Shown piece by piece: positions 1-7,573 of a stretch of DNA of 64,000 nucleotides (position 1 is its first letter; every line of letters begins with the position of its first letter). The notes under the pieces are model-generated. The model saw only the letters and a program-made list of their open reading frames with translations, made no database searches and was not told the origin of the DNA. Location: the NCBI GenBank assembly GCA_017511805.1, contig JAFWJA010000011.1:1-64000 (forward strand), written 5' to 3'. A program made the translations under genes and the position numbers. The stretch is from Bacilli bacterium (GTDB taxonomy: Bacteria; Bacillota_I; Bacilli_A; RF39; UBA660).

Positions 1-59
1 AATGAATCATCAAAGATATCATCAAACAAATCAAAATTTCTTCTTGGTACTAACATCAT
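1..59 (-). CDS. hsp20: Small heat shock protein Hsp20 (5' end only)
   Basis: Only the first 19 codons lie in the window; the gene runs off the left edge. The start reads MMLVPRRNFDLFDDIFDD, the usual opening of bacterial Hsp20/IbpA holdase chaperones, which bind unfolding proteins after stress. An AGGAAAGGAAG ribosome site lies just upstream. The CIRCE operator and sigma-A-type promoter at 166-206 fit a heat-shock gene repressed by HrcA. Identification rests on the N-terminus and the operator; the alpha-crystallin domain is outside the window. Confidence 0.75.
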   Translation of the reverse strand, partial: MMLVPRRNFDLFDDIFDDS

Positions 60-134
60 ATCTATCAACTTCCTTTCCTAAATGTGTTGAGCCATTTGAG
101 GTAAGCACATATCAAATATATAATTTTAATACCA

Positions 135-157
135 TAGTGAGTATCTTTTTCTCACTA
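135..157 (-). promoter_or_regulatory. Inverted repeat in the hsp20 leader
   Basis: TAGTGAG (135-141) and CTCACTA (151-157) form a perfect 7-bp inverted repeat with a 9-bp spacer, the same spacer length as CIRCE. It lies just downstream of the predicted hsp20 transcription start, so it could be a leader stem-loop or a second operator. No known regulator site was recognised. Confidence 0.4.
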
Positions 158-165
158 CAATTATA

Positions 166-193
166 ATTGTACTCAAAAATTAGCAGTTGTCAA
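166..193 (-). promoter_or_regulatory. Promoter of hsp20
   Basis: On the minus strand TTGACA (188-193) and TACAAT (166-171) are separated by 16 bp. The -35 box overlaps the CIRCE element, so repressor binding would block RNA polymerase directly. Confidence 0.7.
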
Positions 194-206
194 TACAGAG
201 TGCTAA
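180..206. promoter_or_regulatory. CIRCE operator (HrcA binding site)
   Basis: TTAGCAGTT-N9-GAGTGCTAA matches the CIRCE consensus TTAGCACTC-N9-GAGTGCTAA; one arm is perfect and the other has two changes. HrcA represses chaperone genes through this element in Firmicutes. Placement over the -35 box of hsp20 supports function. The hrcA gene itself is not in this window. Confidence 0.85.
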
Positions 207-335
207 TTTTTATTCTTTTGGATATAGATTTAGAAATATTTAAATCCTAATATCTTAAAATTCAAAGCAATGAAAAAGGCCAAAATCTTCATTCTAATCT
301 TAACGGAATATTATTTATTTTGCGAACACACAAAT

Positions 336-968
336 CTATGGATTTTTAGAATCTATTGTTACTATTTTTGCACATTTTTCTGCCATCATTTTCTTTAATA
401 AATCTTCTGGATTCATTTTCTTAACATTTTGAATATCTAATTGAAGACCTAATTTTATAAATGCACTTTTCTTTGATAAATAATAACCATTTTTATATGT
501 CATTAATCTATCTATAAGTTCTTCATCAGTTAAAGGTGGTTCATCAAATTCTAATGATTTAATTATAAATTTTTCAACTTCATTTAAATGATCATAAGAC
601 ATTTTAACTCTTTTTAAAAGTATCATACACATTTCTATTGAACTATCATATTGTTCTCTATTTAAAGATAATACAGCCGTATCTTTATCTGATTCATAAG
701 AATAAGAATTTGCTAAATTATAAGTAATCATATAATCTTTTATATTTGAATCAATAAATATTTTAAATTCTAGATCTTCAGATACTTCATATTTTAATTT
801 TTCTTGATATAAGGCATGAACTAACTTATTTGTAGCCAAAATATCTACTACTTCTTCAAAATTATTTTTCATTTCAATATAATTATATTGGTTAATAATC
901 TTCTCAGGTAATGTACCTTTATTATCCAATAACTCTGCTTGTAATTTACCATCTTCTACTTTAATCAT
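336..968 (-). CDS. ArpU-like putative transcription regulator
   Basis: 210-residue protein of unknown role. I place the start at 968 because AGGGTGG lies 5-6 bases ahead of that ATG; the longer reading frame starts inside an upstream terminator. The last ~70 residues (EKFIIKSLEF...TDEELIDRLM...YYLSKKSAFIKLGLQL) resemble the sigma-region-4-like helix-turn-helix of the ArpU family, known as phage late-gene regulators. The N-terminal two thirds are not recognised. It lies downstream of an attenuator-like terminator and near an integrase, so a phage or mobile-element origin is plausible. The family assignment is by eye and uncertain. Confidence 0.45.
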   Translation of the reverse strand: MIKVEDGKLQAELLDNKGTLPEKIINQYNYIEMKNNFEEVVDILATNKLVHALYQEKLKYEVSEDLEFKIFIDSNIKDYMITYNLANSYSYESDKDTAVLSLNREQYDSSIEMCMILLKRVKMSYDHLNEVEKFIIKSLEFDEPPLTDEELIDRLMTYKNGYYLSKKSAFIKLGLQLDIQNVKKMNPEDLLKKMMAEKCAKIVTIDSKNP

Positions 969-995
969 TCTACCACCCTTACTTCTAAATACTAC

Positions 996-1042
996 AAAAA
1001 AAGGTGTCAATAGTATTAAAGTGTTTAAATACTACCGACACC
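996..1042 (-). terminator. Terminator/attenuator before the ArpU-like gene
   Basis: On the minus strand GGTGTC-GG-TAGTATT, a 10-base loop, AATACTA-TT-GACACC, then seven T. The stem swallows the last codons and stop of the 21-residue ORF at 1025-1090 and ends 27 bases before the start of the ArpU-like gene. With a promoter upstream of the short ORF, this is the layout of transcription attenuation. Confidence 0.75.
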
Positions 1043-1090
1043 TCTAAATAATTCAATATTAGATTTTATTAATTTCGATTGTTTTTTCAT
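1025..1090 (-). CDS. 21-residue leader-type peptide
   Basis: Short ORF starting MKKQSKLIKSNIELFRGV with a strong GGAGGT seven bases upstream. Its final codons lie inside the terminator stem at 996-1042. It may be a leader peptide whose translation affects the hairpin, or an independent small basic protein. No family recognised. An in-frame ATG 12 codons upstream is less likely because the ribosome site lies between the two. Confidence 0.5.
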   Translation of the reverse strand: MKKQSKLIKSNIELFRGVGSI

Positions 1091-1135
1091 AGCTGTACCT
1101 CCATTTCTAGAGAATACCTCTTTCATTGGTTATAT

Positions 1136-1163
1136 ATATTATCACTTTTAAAAAATTTGTCAA
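1136..1163 (-). promoter_or_regulatory. Promoter of the leader ORF / ArpU-like unit
   Basis: On the minus strand TTGACA (1158-1163), 16 bp, TAATAT (1136-1141). An imperfect inverted repeat ATTCC...GGAAT at 1163-1180 abuts the -35 box and may be an operator or the end signal of the integrase gene. Confidence 0.6.
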
Positions 1164-1182
1164 TTCCTTATTTAGGGAATGA

Positions 1183-2490
1183 TTAATCCTGATATTCTAT
1201 ATCTTGTACTGGTGGAATATCTAAAGTATTAGCATAATCTTCAAATTTACTTACTGTTTCAGTTTCCATTTTATTTGTTACTCTTACATAAATATTATAA
1301 GTAGTCATTATAGTTGAATGTCCTAATCTTTTAGATACTGCTTTAATATCAGCACCTTGTTCTATTAATCTAGTTGCATGTGTATCTCTAAAGTCATGGA
1401 ATCTACAGGGTATTCCTAATTCATAATTAATAACTTTAAATGCATGTCTAGGTGATTCAGTTCCTCTAAAATCTCCATTTGCTCTTACAAATACAAGTTT
1501 TGCTTCTGGTAGATCTACTTTTATTTCAGCTTTAGCATCTACTATTTTTATTTCAGGTCTATTTGTATATTCATTCATTATTCTTTTTTCATAATGTTTT
1601 AAATAAGATTCTCCATAGTATTCTCTATTTTCTTGTTGTAGTTTCTTATAATCTTTTAAAGCTTTAACTAATGTATCTCCTATATTAATTGTTCTTTGAC
1701 TTTGAGGATTCTTACAAGTTCCATAACTCCATACTTCTACAGAGTGTCCTTTAGTTATACAATATCTTTTAGGCAATCCATATTTATTTTTTTTAATAAT
1801 ATTCTTATTAACAGTTATAGTCTTTTTATCAAAATCAATATTATCCCAAGTTAAACCATATACTTCTGATACTCTCATTCCTGTGTAATATGCTGTTAAA
1901 AATGAATAATAGATATAAGGAACATCTTTAAATCTATCTAATATCTTTTCTATTTCTTCCTGAGTAAATATATGTGCTGGATCTCCACATACTACTTCAT
2001 ATCTAGGAATATGTACTTTTTCAGCTGGATTCTCATTAATAAAATTAACTGAATAACATGCATATCTTAATGAACCTTTAACTACTTTCATTATATTTTT
2101 TAAATACCATTTAGATAGACTTTTCTCTACATAGATTTTATTAATAAATTCTTGTAGCATTTGAGAATCAATTTGCCATAATGCATATCTGCCTAATCTT
2201 GGTTTTAAGTAAAGTTTAATAATATTAAGATATGTAATTATAGTTGAATATTTAAGATTAAAGTTGCAATAAGTATCAATCCAGTAATCTAAATAATCAG
2301 CATACGACATTTCTTTATTCTTTCTTACTCTTCCTATCCTATAATATTCATTGTAATCTAATGCACCTTGATTAAGTGCATCCTGTTTTGTTGGAAATCC
2401 AGATTTAGTAATCCATTTCCTTGTGCCATCAACTGAAGCTGTTTCAAATCGGTATTCATATACCTTTCCACGTTTTCTTACGCTTACCAT
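1183..2490 (-). CDS. int: Tyrosine recombinase (phage/ICE-type integrase)
   Basis: 435-residue site-specific integrase. The start at 2490 has AGGAGA seven bases upstream. The N-terminus (VRKRGKVYEYRFE...DGTRKW) looks like an AP2-like arm-site DNA-binding domain, then a SAM-like core-binding domain (~60-160) and a catalytic domain (~175-410). Catalytic residues visible: R206 in YTGMRVSE, H365-x-x-R368, H391 in RLGH, Y401. A ~50-residue region (~280-335) between the catalytic Arg and HxxR carries an insertion. It sits next to the 3' end of secA and reads away from it. Upstream are five TTGTCCAC repeats that could be its arm sites. No complete element, excisionase or att pair was identified. Confidence 0.92.
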   Translation of the reverse strand: MVSVRKRGKVYEYRFETASVDGTRKWITKSGFPTKQDALNQGALDYNEYYRIGRVRKNKEMSYADYLDYWIDTYCNFNLKYSTIITYLNIIKLYLKPRLGRYALWQIDSQMLQEFINKIYVEKSLSKWYLKNIMKVVKGSLRYACYSVNFINENPAEKVHIPRYEVVCGDPAHIFTQEEIEKILDRFKDVPYIYYSFLTAYYTGMRVSEVYGLTWDNIDFDKKTITVNKNIIKKNKYGLPKRYCITKGHSVEVWSYGTCKNPQSQRTINIGDTLVKALKDYKKLQQENREYYGESYLKHYEKRIMNEYTNRPEIKIVDAKAEIKVDLPEAKLVFVRANGDFRGTESPRHAFKVINYELGIPCRFHDFRDTHATRLIEQGADIKAVSKRLGHSTIMTTYNIYVRVTNKMETETVSKFEDYANTLDIPPVQDIEYQD

Positions 2491-2521
2491 TTTATACTCT
2501 CCTTTTCTAAAATTGGTAAAC

Positions 2522-2547
2522 AAAAAATGTCATCGCATGATGACATT
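2522..2547 (-). terminator. Terminator between secA and the integrase gene
   Basis: Perfect 9-bp stem AATGTCATC/GATGACATT with loop GCAT. In the leftward direction it is followed by TTTTTT. It ends only about 31 bases ahead of the integrase start codon, so integrase expression would need read-through or a promoter inside the stem region. Confidence 0.75.
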
Positions 2548-2559
2548 TATTTTTATAAA

Positions 2560-2678
2560 TTGTCCACAAAACGTGTACTAAATTTCACAACATTTTATGT
2601 CCTATTGTCCACAATTTTAAATTTACGTGGACAAAATGTGGACAAATGGCAATTTTCGGTCATTTTTCACGTGGACAA
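2560..2678. repeat. Five TTGTCCAC repeats (Int arm sites or DnaA-box-like)
   Basis: TTGTCCACA at 2560-2568 and 2605-2613 on the plus strand and 2637-2645 on the minus strand, plus TTGTCCACG at 2626-2634 and 2670-2678 (minus). They lie between secA and the integrase gene. TTGTCCACA also occurs in oriC (43972-43980) and differs by one base from the DnaA box TTATCCACA. Either integrase arm-type sites or a DnaA-binding cluster. Confidence 0.6.
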
Positions 2679-2705
2679 AATCCTCGCAAAACCTTATATT
2701 TCCTA

Positions 2706-5201
2706 CTACTTACCACAACATTGTTTGTATTTTTTCCCTGAGCCACATGGACATGGATCATTTCTACCTACTTTAGTTACTTTTCTAGGTTTCTTTGCTC
2801 CGCTTTTATCTTTACTATTATCAGCGATTGGTTTTTCAACTTGTTTTCTTTCTAAGTTTTGTTTAATTTCTGCTTTTAATAAGTAAATAGTAGTTTCTTT
2901 ATTAATCTTAGAAATCATTTGATCAAATAAATCAAATCCTTCTTTTGTATACGCTACTAACGGATTAGTTTGTGCATAACTTCTTAAACCAATACCTTCT
3001 TTTAAATGGTCCATAGTATTGATATGTTCCATCCAATGAGTATCTATTACTCTTAAAGCTATTACTTTTTCAAAGTCGTTAACTATTTCAATAGGAAGTT
3101 CACTAATCTTAGCTTCATATTCATCTATTACAGTTTTTTCCAAGAATTCAATTACTTCTTCAACTGGTCTATTAATTATTTCTGATACCTTAATTGAAGA
3201 CTTAGCAAGTAAGTTTTCATTCATGTATTCCATTATTTCACTACAATCTATTTCAGTTAATTCACTTTGATAAATTGTATGACCTGTTACTACTTCTTCA
3301 ATATGTTCCTTGATTAGTTTTATGATTGAGTCATGAATAGATTCTTTATCAAGAATTTCATTTCTTCTTTCATACATTATTTCTCTTTGTTTACCCATTA
3401 CATCATCATATTGTAATAAGTTCTTTCTTATATCGTAGTTATTTCCTTCTACTTTCTTTTGTGCAGATTCAACATTTCTAGTCATTGTCTTACTTCTTAA
3501 ATTTATAGTAGTACCTAAACCTGCGGCTTTTAATAATTCTCTGAATCTATCTGTGCCAAATCTTATCATTAAATCATCTTCAAAAGATACAAAGAATTGA
3601 GAATATCCTGGGTCTCCTTGACGACCAGCACGACCTCTTAACTGATTATCTATACGTCTTGATTCATGTCTTTCTGTACCTATTACACATAAACCACCTA
3701 GTTCTTTAACTCCTTCACCCAATTTAATATCTGTTCCACGACCAGCCATGTTAGTAGCAATTGTTACTGATCCTTTTTCACCAGCCTTAGCAATAATTTC
3801 TGCTTCTCTAGCATGGTTCTTAGCATTTAATACTTCGTGCTTTATCTTAGCTTTAGTAAGCATTTGACTAATTAATTCACTTGTTTCAATAGCTATAGTA
3901 CCAACTAGTATAGGTTGTCCTGTTTCATGTCTTTCTTTTATTTCATTTATTATTGCATTATATTTATCTTCTTTTGTTGCAAAAATAAGATCTGCCATAT
4001 CTTTTCTTATTACTGGTTTATTAGTAGGAATTTCTATAACATACATGTTATATATTTCTCTAAATTCCTCTTCTTCAGTCTTAGCAGTACCAGTCATACC
4101 TGCTAATTTCTTATACATTCTAAATAAGTTTTGGAATGTAATAGTAGCTAATGTCTTTGTTTCTTCATTTATTTTAACTCTTTCTTTAGCTTCAATTGCT
4201 TGATGTAAACCTTCTGAGAAAGCTCTACCATGCATTAAACGTCCAGTAAATTGGTCAACTATAACTACTGCACCATCTTGTACTACATAATCTACTTCAT
4301 TATGCATTATGAAATTAGCTCTTAAAGCTTGGTTAACATGGTGAACAAGTGCTGAATATTTAACATCATACATGTTATCTATTTTATAGAATTTTTCACA
4401 CTTTTTACTACCTTCATCAGTTAAACTAATACTTTGAGTTTTTTCATCTATATTAAAATCTTCATTTTCTTTTAAATTTTCAACAAACTTTTGAGCATCC
4501 ATATATTGATTTGATGTATGCATTGCACCACCAGAAATAATTAATGGAGTTCTAGCTTCATCAATAAGAACAGAGTCAACCTCGTCGACAATAGCAAAGT
4601 TTAGTTTTCTTTGAACTCTATCTTCTTTTCTAACAACCATGTTATCTCTTAGGTAATCGAAACCTATTTCGTTATTTGTTGAGTATAAGATATCACAATT
4701 ATATGCTTCTTGTTTTTCTTTTGGAGATAGTTCTCTAGCATTAACACCTACTGTTAAACCTAGGAATCTAAATATTTGTCCCATCCAGTTCGCATCACGA
4801 GATGCTAGGTATTCGTTAACAGTAACAATATGTACTCCATCACCACTTAAAGCATTTAAGTAAGCAGGCATAACTTCTGTTAATGTTTTACCTTCACCAG
4901 TTTTCATCTCAGCTATATTACCAAAATGAATAGCAATAGCTCCTAATAATTGAACATAATATGGAAATTCTCCAATTACTCTTTTAGATGCTTCTCTTGC
5001 AGTCGCATAAGCATCAACTAATATATCATCTAAGGTTTTCCCTTTTTCTAATTCTTTTTTTAATTCTTCTGTTTTCTTTTCTAACTGTTTATCAGTTAGT
5101 TTTTCATATTCTTCTTTTTTTTCTTCTATTTGATCCGCTAATAAAGTAAACTTTTTCATTTCTTTATATTGGTAATCAAACATTCTTTTGAATATTCCCA
5201 T
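2706..5201 (-). CDS. secA: Preprotein translocase ATPase SecA
   Basis: 831-residue ATPase driving protein export through SecYEG. Visible: Walker A MKTGEGKT (K105), DEVDSVLIDEARTPL (Walker B region), the helicase-like motif MAGRGTDIKLG with RRIDNQLRGRAGRQGD, a helical scaffold/wing region, a low-complexity linker, and the C-terminal zinc finger CPCGSGKKYKQCC that binds SecB or ribosomes. Length is normal. AAAGGTGATGATTAG precedes the ATG. In B. subtilis secA follows hpf and precedes prfB; here a four-gene operon separates hpf from secA and an integrase occupies the downstream side. Confidence 0.98.
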   Translation of the reverse strand: MGIFKRMFDYQYKEMKKFTLLADQIEEKKEEYEKLTDKQLEKKTEELKKELEKGKTLDDILVDAYATAREASKRVIGEFPYYVQLLGAIAIHFGNIAEMKTGEGKTLTEVMPAYLNALSGDGVHIVTVNEYLASRDANWMGQIFRFLGLTVGVNARELSPKEKQEAYNCDILYSTNNEIGFDYLRDNMVVRKEDRVQRKLNFAIVDEVDSVLIDEARTPLIISGGAMHTSNQYMDAQKFVENLKENEDFNIDEKTQSISLTDEGSKKCEKFYKIDNMYDVKYSALVHHVNQALRANFIMHNEVDYVVQDGAVVIVDQFTGRLMHGRAFSEGLHQAIEAKERVKINEETKTLATITFQNLFRMYKKLAGMTGTAKTEEEEFREIYNMYVIEIPTNKPVIRKDMADLIFATKEDKYNAIINEIKERHETGQPILVGTIAIETSELISQMLTKAKIKHEVLNAKNHAREAEIIAKAGEKGSVTIATNMAGRGTDIKLGEGVKELGGLCVIGTERHESRRIDNQLRGRAGRQGDPGYSQFFVSFEDDLMIRFGTDRFRELLKAAGLGTTINLRSKTMTRNVESAQKKVEGNNYDIRKNLLQYDDVMGKQREIMYERRNEILDKESIHDSIIKLIKEHIEEVVTGHTIYQSELTEIDCSEIMEYMNENLLAKSSIKVSEIINRPVEEVIEFLEKTVIDEYEAKISELPIEIVNDFEKVIALRVIDTHWMEHINTMDHLKEGIGLRSYAQTNPLVAYTKEGFDLFDQMISKINKETTIYLLKAEIKQNLERKQVEKPIADNSKDKSGAKKPRKVTKVGRNDPCPCGSGKKYKQCCGK

Positions 5202-5249
5202 CTAATCATCACCTTTTCTAATTATATCAAATCTATCAATATTAAACAA

Positions 5250-5277
5250 CAAAAAAACATTGAATAAACAATGTTTT
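5250..5277 (-). terminator. Terminator of the envelope operon
   Basis: AAAACATTG (5254-5262), 6-base loop, CAATGTTTT (5269-5277), with a T run in the leftward direction; begins 2 bases after the stop codon of the 5279-5932 lipoprotein gene. Confidence 0.75.
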
Positions 5278-5278
5278 A

Positions 5279-5932
5279 TTATATTTTTCTTGCTTTTCTA
5301 TAATTATTTAAAGCATAAACTGCAAATCCAATTACAATTAATAATATCAAAGCTATAACAATTATAGGTTTATATAAACTACTAACAGCAGATGTACCTA
5401 TAACTATATTTATACTTTTATGTGTATCTCCATTTTTTATAGTCCATGTATAAGTATTATCATTTTCTTCTTCTGCATTTATAGATTCTACTCTTAATGG
5501 AGTATTAAAGTTTATATTCAATAATTCTACATTAAACGAATTTACTACATTATCTCTTGCTTCATTATTTAAATCAAATACTGACTCTGCATTTATAGTA
5601 ATCTTTCTATCACTATTACTATATTTTATTTCTCCAAATAATTCAGGATATAATTTGCTATTAATAATATAGTCTTCTACTGACATAAATTTTTTTACAA
5701 ATTTAACTTGAACTATATTATCTTTGTCTTCAATTGAAAAATCTTCTTCATTAACATCATACTCTTTAATTAATTCCACAATTTTATCATATGTTTCTTC
5801 TTGCTTTTCAACAGATAAAACAACATCTTCAGTAACTGTTAAATCTTCATTAATAGTAACATTATAAACTCCTGAACAACCAGATAAAATTATAGTTAGT
5901 AAGAGTAAAATACATACCTTTATCTTTTTCAT
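5279..5932 (-). CDS. Lipoprotein with C-terminal membrane helix
   Basis: 217 residues. A lipoprotein signal peptide ends in LSGC (Cys19). A ~170-residue extracellular region follows, and a hydrophobic helix near 190-210 (PIIVIALILLIVIGFAVYAL) with a basic tail RKARKI. It would thus be held at both ends, by lipid and by membrane helix. The central region starts VYNVTINEDLTVTEDVVLSV and resembles the general pattern of lipoproteins with a membrane helix at the C-terminus found in Firmicutes, but I do not recognise a named family. Last gene of a four-gene leftward operon (8794 to 5279), two bases after the previous gene. Confidence 0.7.
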   Translation of the reverse strand: MKKIKVCILLLLTIILSGCSGVYNVTINEDLTVTEDVVLSVEKQEETYDKIVELIKEYDVNEEDFSIEDKDNIVQVKFVKKFMSVEDYIINSKLYPELFGEIKYSNSDRKITINAESVFDLNNEARDNVVNSFNVELLNINFNTPLRVESINAEEENDNTYTWTIKNGDTHKSINIVIGTSAVSSLYKPIIVIALILLIVIGFAVYALNNYRKARKI

Positions 5933-5934
5933 AG

Positions 5935-6816
5935 TTAATTCCTCACTATCTTAATGAATCTAGTACTTATAGAAAGTAATTCACCTAAATCCCAGTTAAT
6001 TGAATTAGTATCCGCTTTTATAACAGATAAATATCCTTCTGAATTAGCTGGACATATATAATCTTTTTTCATGTTATTTGGATTTAGAGCATGTAATTTA
6101 CCATTATAATCATAGTTATATACAACTAGATAACCAGTTGAACAAGTAACATTATTAGCTCCTGGAACATATTTAGTTTCAACTATTATAGGATTTCCAT
6201 TTTGTATTTCACTAACTAGTTCATTTTGTGATATATCATAATAACTAATATTGTAATGACTCTTAATTGCAGATAATACTTCATTTATACCTACACCAGT
6301 ATCACAATTAAACATATTACTTTCTAAAAGGTAGTTTAGTATTTTTATTGGATCAATATTAGTAGATAATGCTGAGGAAACTCCTATTGCTCCTGCAGTA
6401 ATTGCATTACCATAATTCTTCATATATACACTTTTATTATCACATATAATCTTTTTATTACTTAAAGGTAGTTCATTATTATTAAAATAATATACACTTC
6501 CACCTTTATTATTCATATAAATCTTGTTAGTTACTATTTCATTAACAGTGTCTGGATCATTATTTTCAGAAACATGTTCACTAGAACTATAAATTGAATT
6601 TGTTTTTAAACCACTTATATTTGAATTAGTAATACATGGATTATCCATAATTCTTAATACAATTAATAAAGTTATTAGTCCTAATTCTACATAAAACAAT
6701 ATATTTTTTTTATTTGAATCTATTCTTTTATTTACAATAATAATTATTGGAATAACTGCTAAAATAATAATTTTTAGAATTAGAATTAAACTTAATATGA
6801 CATTCTTTTCACACAT
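5935..6816 (-). CDS. Membrane-anchored C39-peptidase-like protein, catalytic triad lost
   Basis: 293 residues. Two membrane helices near the N-terminus (~5-28 and ~38-56), a linker, then a domain (~105-260) that follows the C39-like cysteine peptidase pattern: the segment around 134-150 corresponds to the Cys motif (usual aGCGp), 225-235 to the His motif (gHfvv), 243-247 to the nDP motif. All three expected residues are replaced: Cys by Ala143, His by Tyr229, Asp by Asn245. The fold may therefore serve in binding rather than proteolysis. Third gene of the 8794-5279 operon. Fold assignment is from motif spacing only. Confidence 0.55.
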   Translation of the reverse strand: MCEKNVILSLILILKIIILAVIPIIIIVNKRIDSNKKNILFYVELGLITLLIVLRIMDNPCITNSNISGLKTNSIYSSSEHVSENNDPDTVNEIVTNKIYMNNKGGSVYYFNNNELPLSNKKIICDNKSVYMKNYGNAITAGAIGVSSALSTNIDPIKILNYLLESNMFNCDTGVGINEVLSAIKSHYNISYYDISQNELVSEIQNGNPIIVETKYVPGANNVTCSTGYLVVYNYDYNGKLHALNPNNMKKDYICPANSEGYLSVIKADTNSINWDLGELLSISTRFIKIVRN

Positions 6817-6818
6817 AG

Positions 6819-7565
6819 TTATTCCTCCTCTATTATTGTAGCAATACCTTCACTATAACTATAAACATTATAATATGTAGGTTTGTTATCACCATTATTC
6901 TCTTTTATTACAAATTCATATACTCCATCAGAATCAAAATCTGCATATATATATAATAATATATTTTTATTTATTTCTTCTTCATCTTCTGAATTATATA
7001 TAACAGAATCTATAAGACTAATTGAGTCTCCAGATCTTAATAATAGTAGTGAAGAGTATTGTTCACCTATATTAATAGAATATATTTCCTCTTCTTTACC
7101 ATCTTTATCTAAATCAAATTTAGATTTAGAAGAGTATTTTATATTTGTATCATAACCATTATTTGAAAGAAAATTTGTAATTAAATCTTTATCTTCTTGT
7201 GATAATGACATAGTTGATGGTTTTTCAATTTCTATATCAACATTGGTAGTATACGCAATAATATCATCTAAGAAATCAATTATTTTTCCTTCTTCATTTC
7301 TTACTTCTAAATGAAATTCTGGATTATTAACTTCTCCAACACTTTTTAAATAACCTGATTTTGAAGTCGAATTAAAATAGTATTTAATTTTTTTGTTTGA
7401 TATAGTTTCACCCTTACTATTTATTTTTATACCATCATCTATATATACTTTGGTATAACTTCCTAGATAAACTGTTTTTCTATCGCTTTTTAAGAAACCA
7501 CAAACTATTGAAACAATTATATATATTAATACAAAAGCTATTAAAATAATATTTCTTCTTTTCAT
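6819..7565 (-). CDS. Membrane-anchored protein with FG-GAP/VCBS-like repeats
   Basis: 248 residues from the ATG at 7565, chosen because AGGAGGACTT precedes it; the longer frame would start inside the upstream gene. An N-terminal signal anchor (~4-24) precedes an extracellular domain. Two segments (SKFDLDKDGKEEEI and YADFDSDGVYEFVI) carry the D-x-D-x-D-G-x-x-E/D pattern of FG-GAP/VCBS calcium-binding beta-propeller blades. Two blades cannot close a propeller alone. Second gene of the envelope operon; function unknown. Confidence 0.6.
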   Translation of the reverse strand: MKRRNIILIAFVLIYIIVSIVCGFLKSDRKTVYLGSYTKVYIDDGIKINSKGETISNKKIKYYFNSTSKSGYLKSVGEVNNPEFHLEVRNEEGKIIDFLDDIIAYTTNVDIEIEKPSTMSLSQEDKDLITNFLSNNGYDTNIKYSSKSKFDLDKDGKEEEIYSINIGEQYSSLLLLRSGDSISLIDSVIYNSEDEEEINKNILLYIYADFDSDGVYEFVIKENNGDNKPTYYNVYSYSEGIATIIEEE

Positions 7566-7573
7566 AAGTCCTC

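Noticed and set aside
271-399. Short plus-strand frame starting MKKAKIFILIL
   Set aside because: No ribosome site or promoter, overlaps the ArpU-like gene antisense; composition alone explains it.
2527-2886. Plus-strand 119-residue frame beside secA
   Set aside because: It overlaps the secA C-terminus, lacks a ribosome site, and its sequence mirrors the zinc-finger codons of secA.
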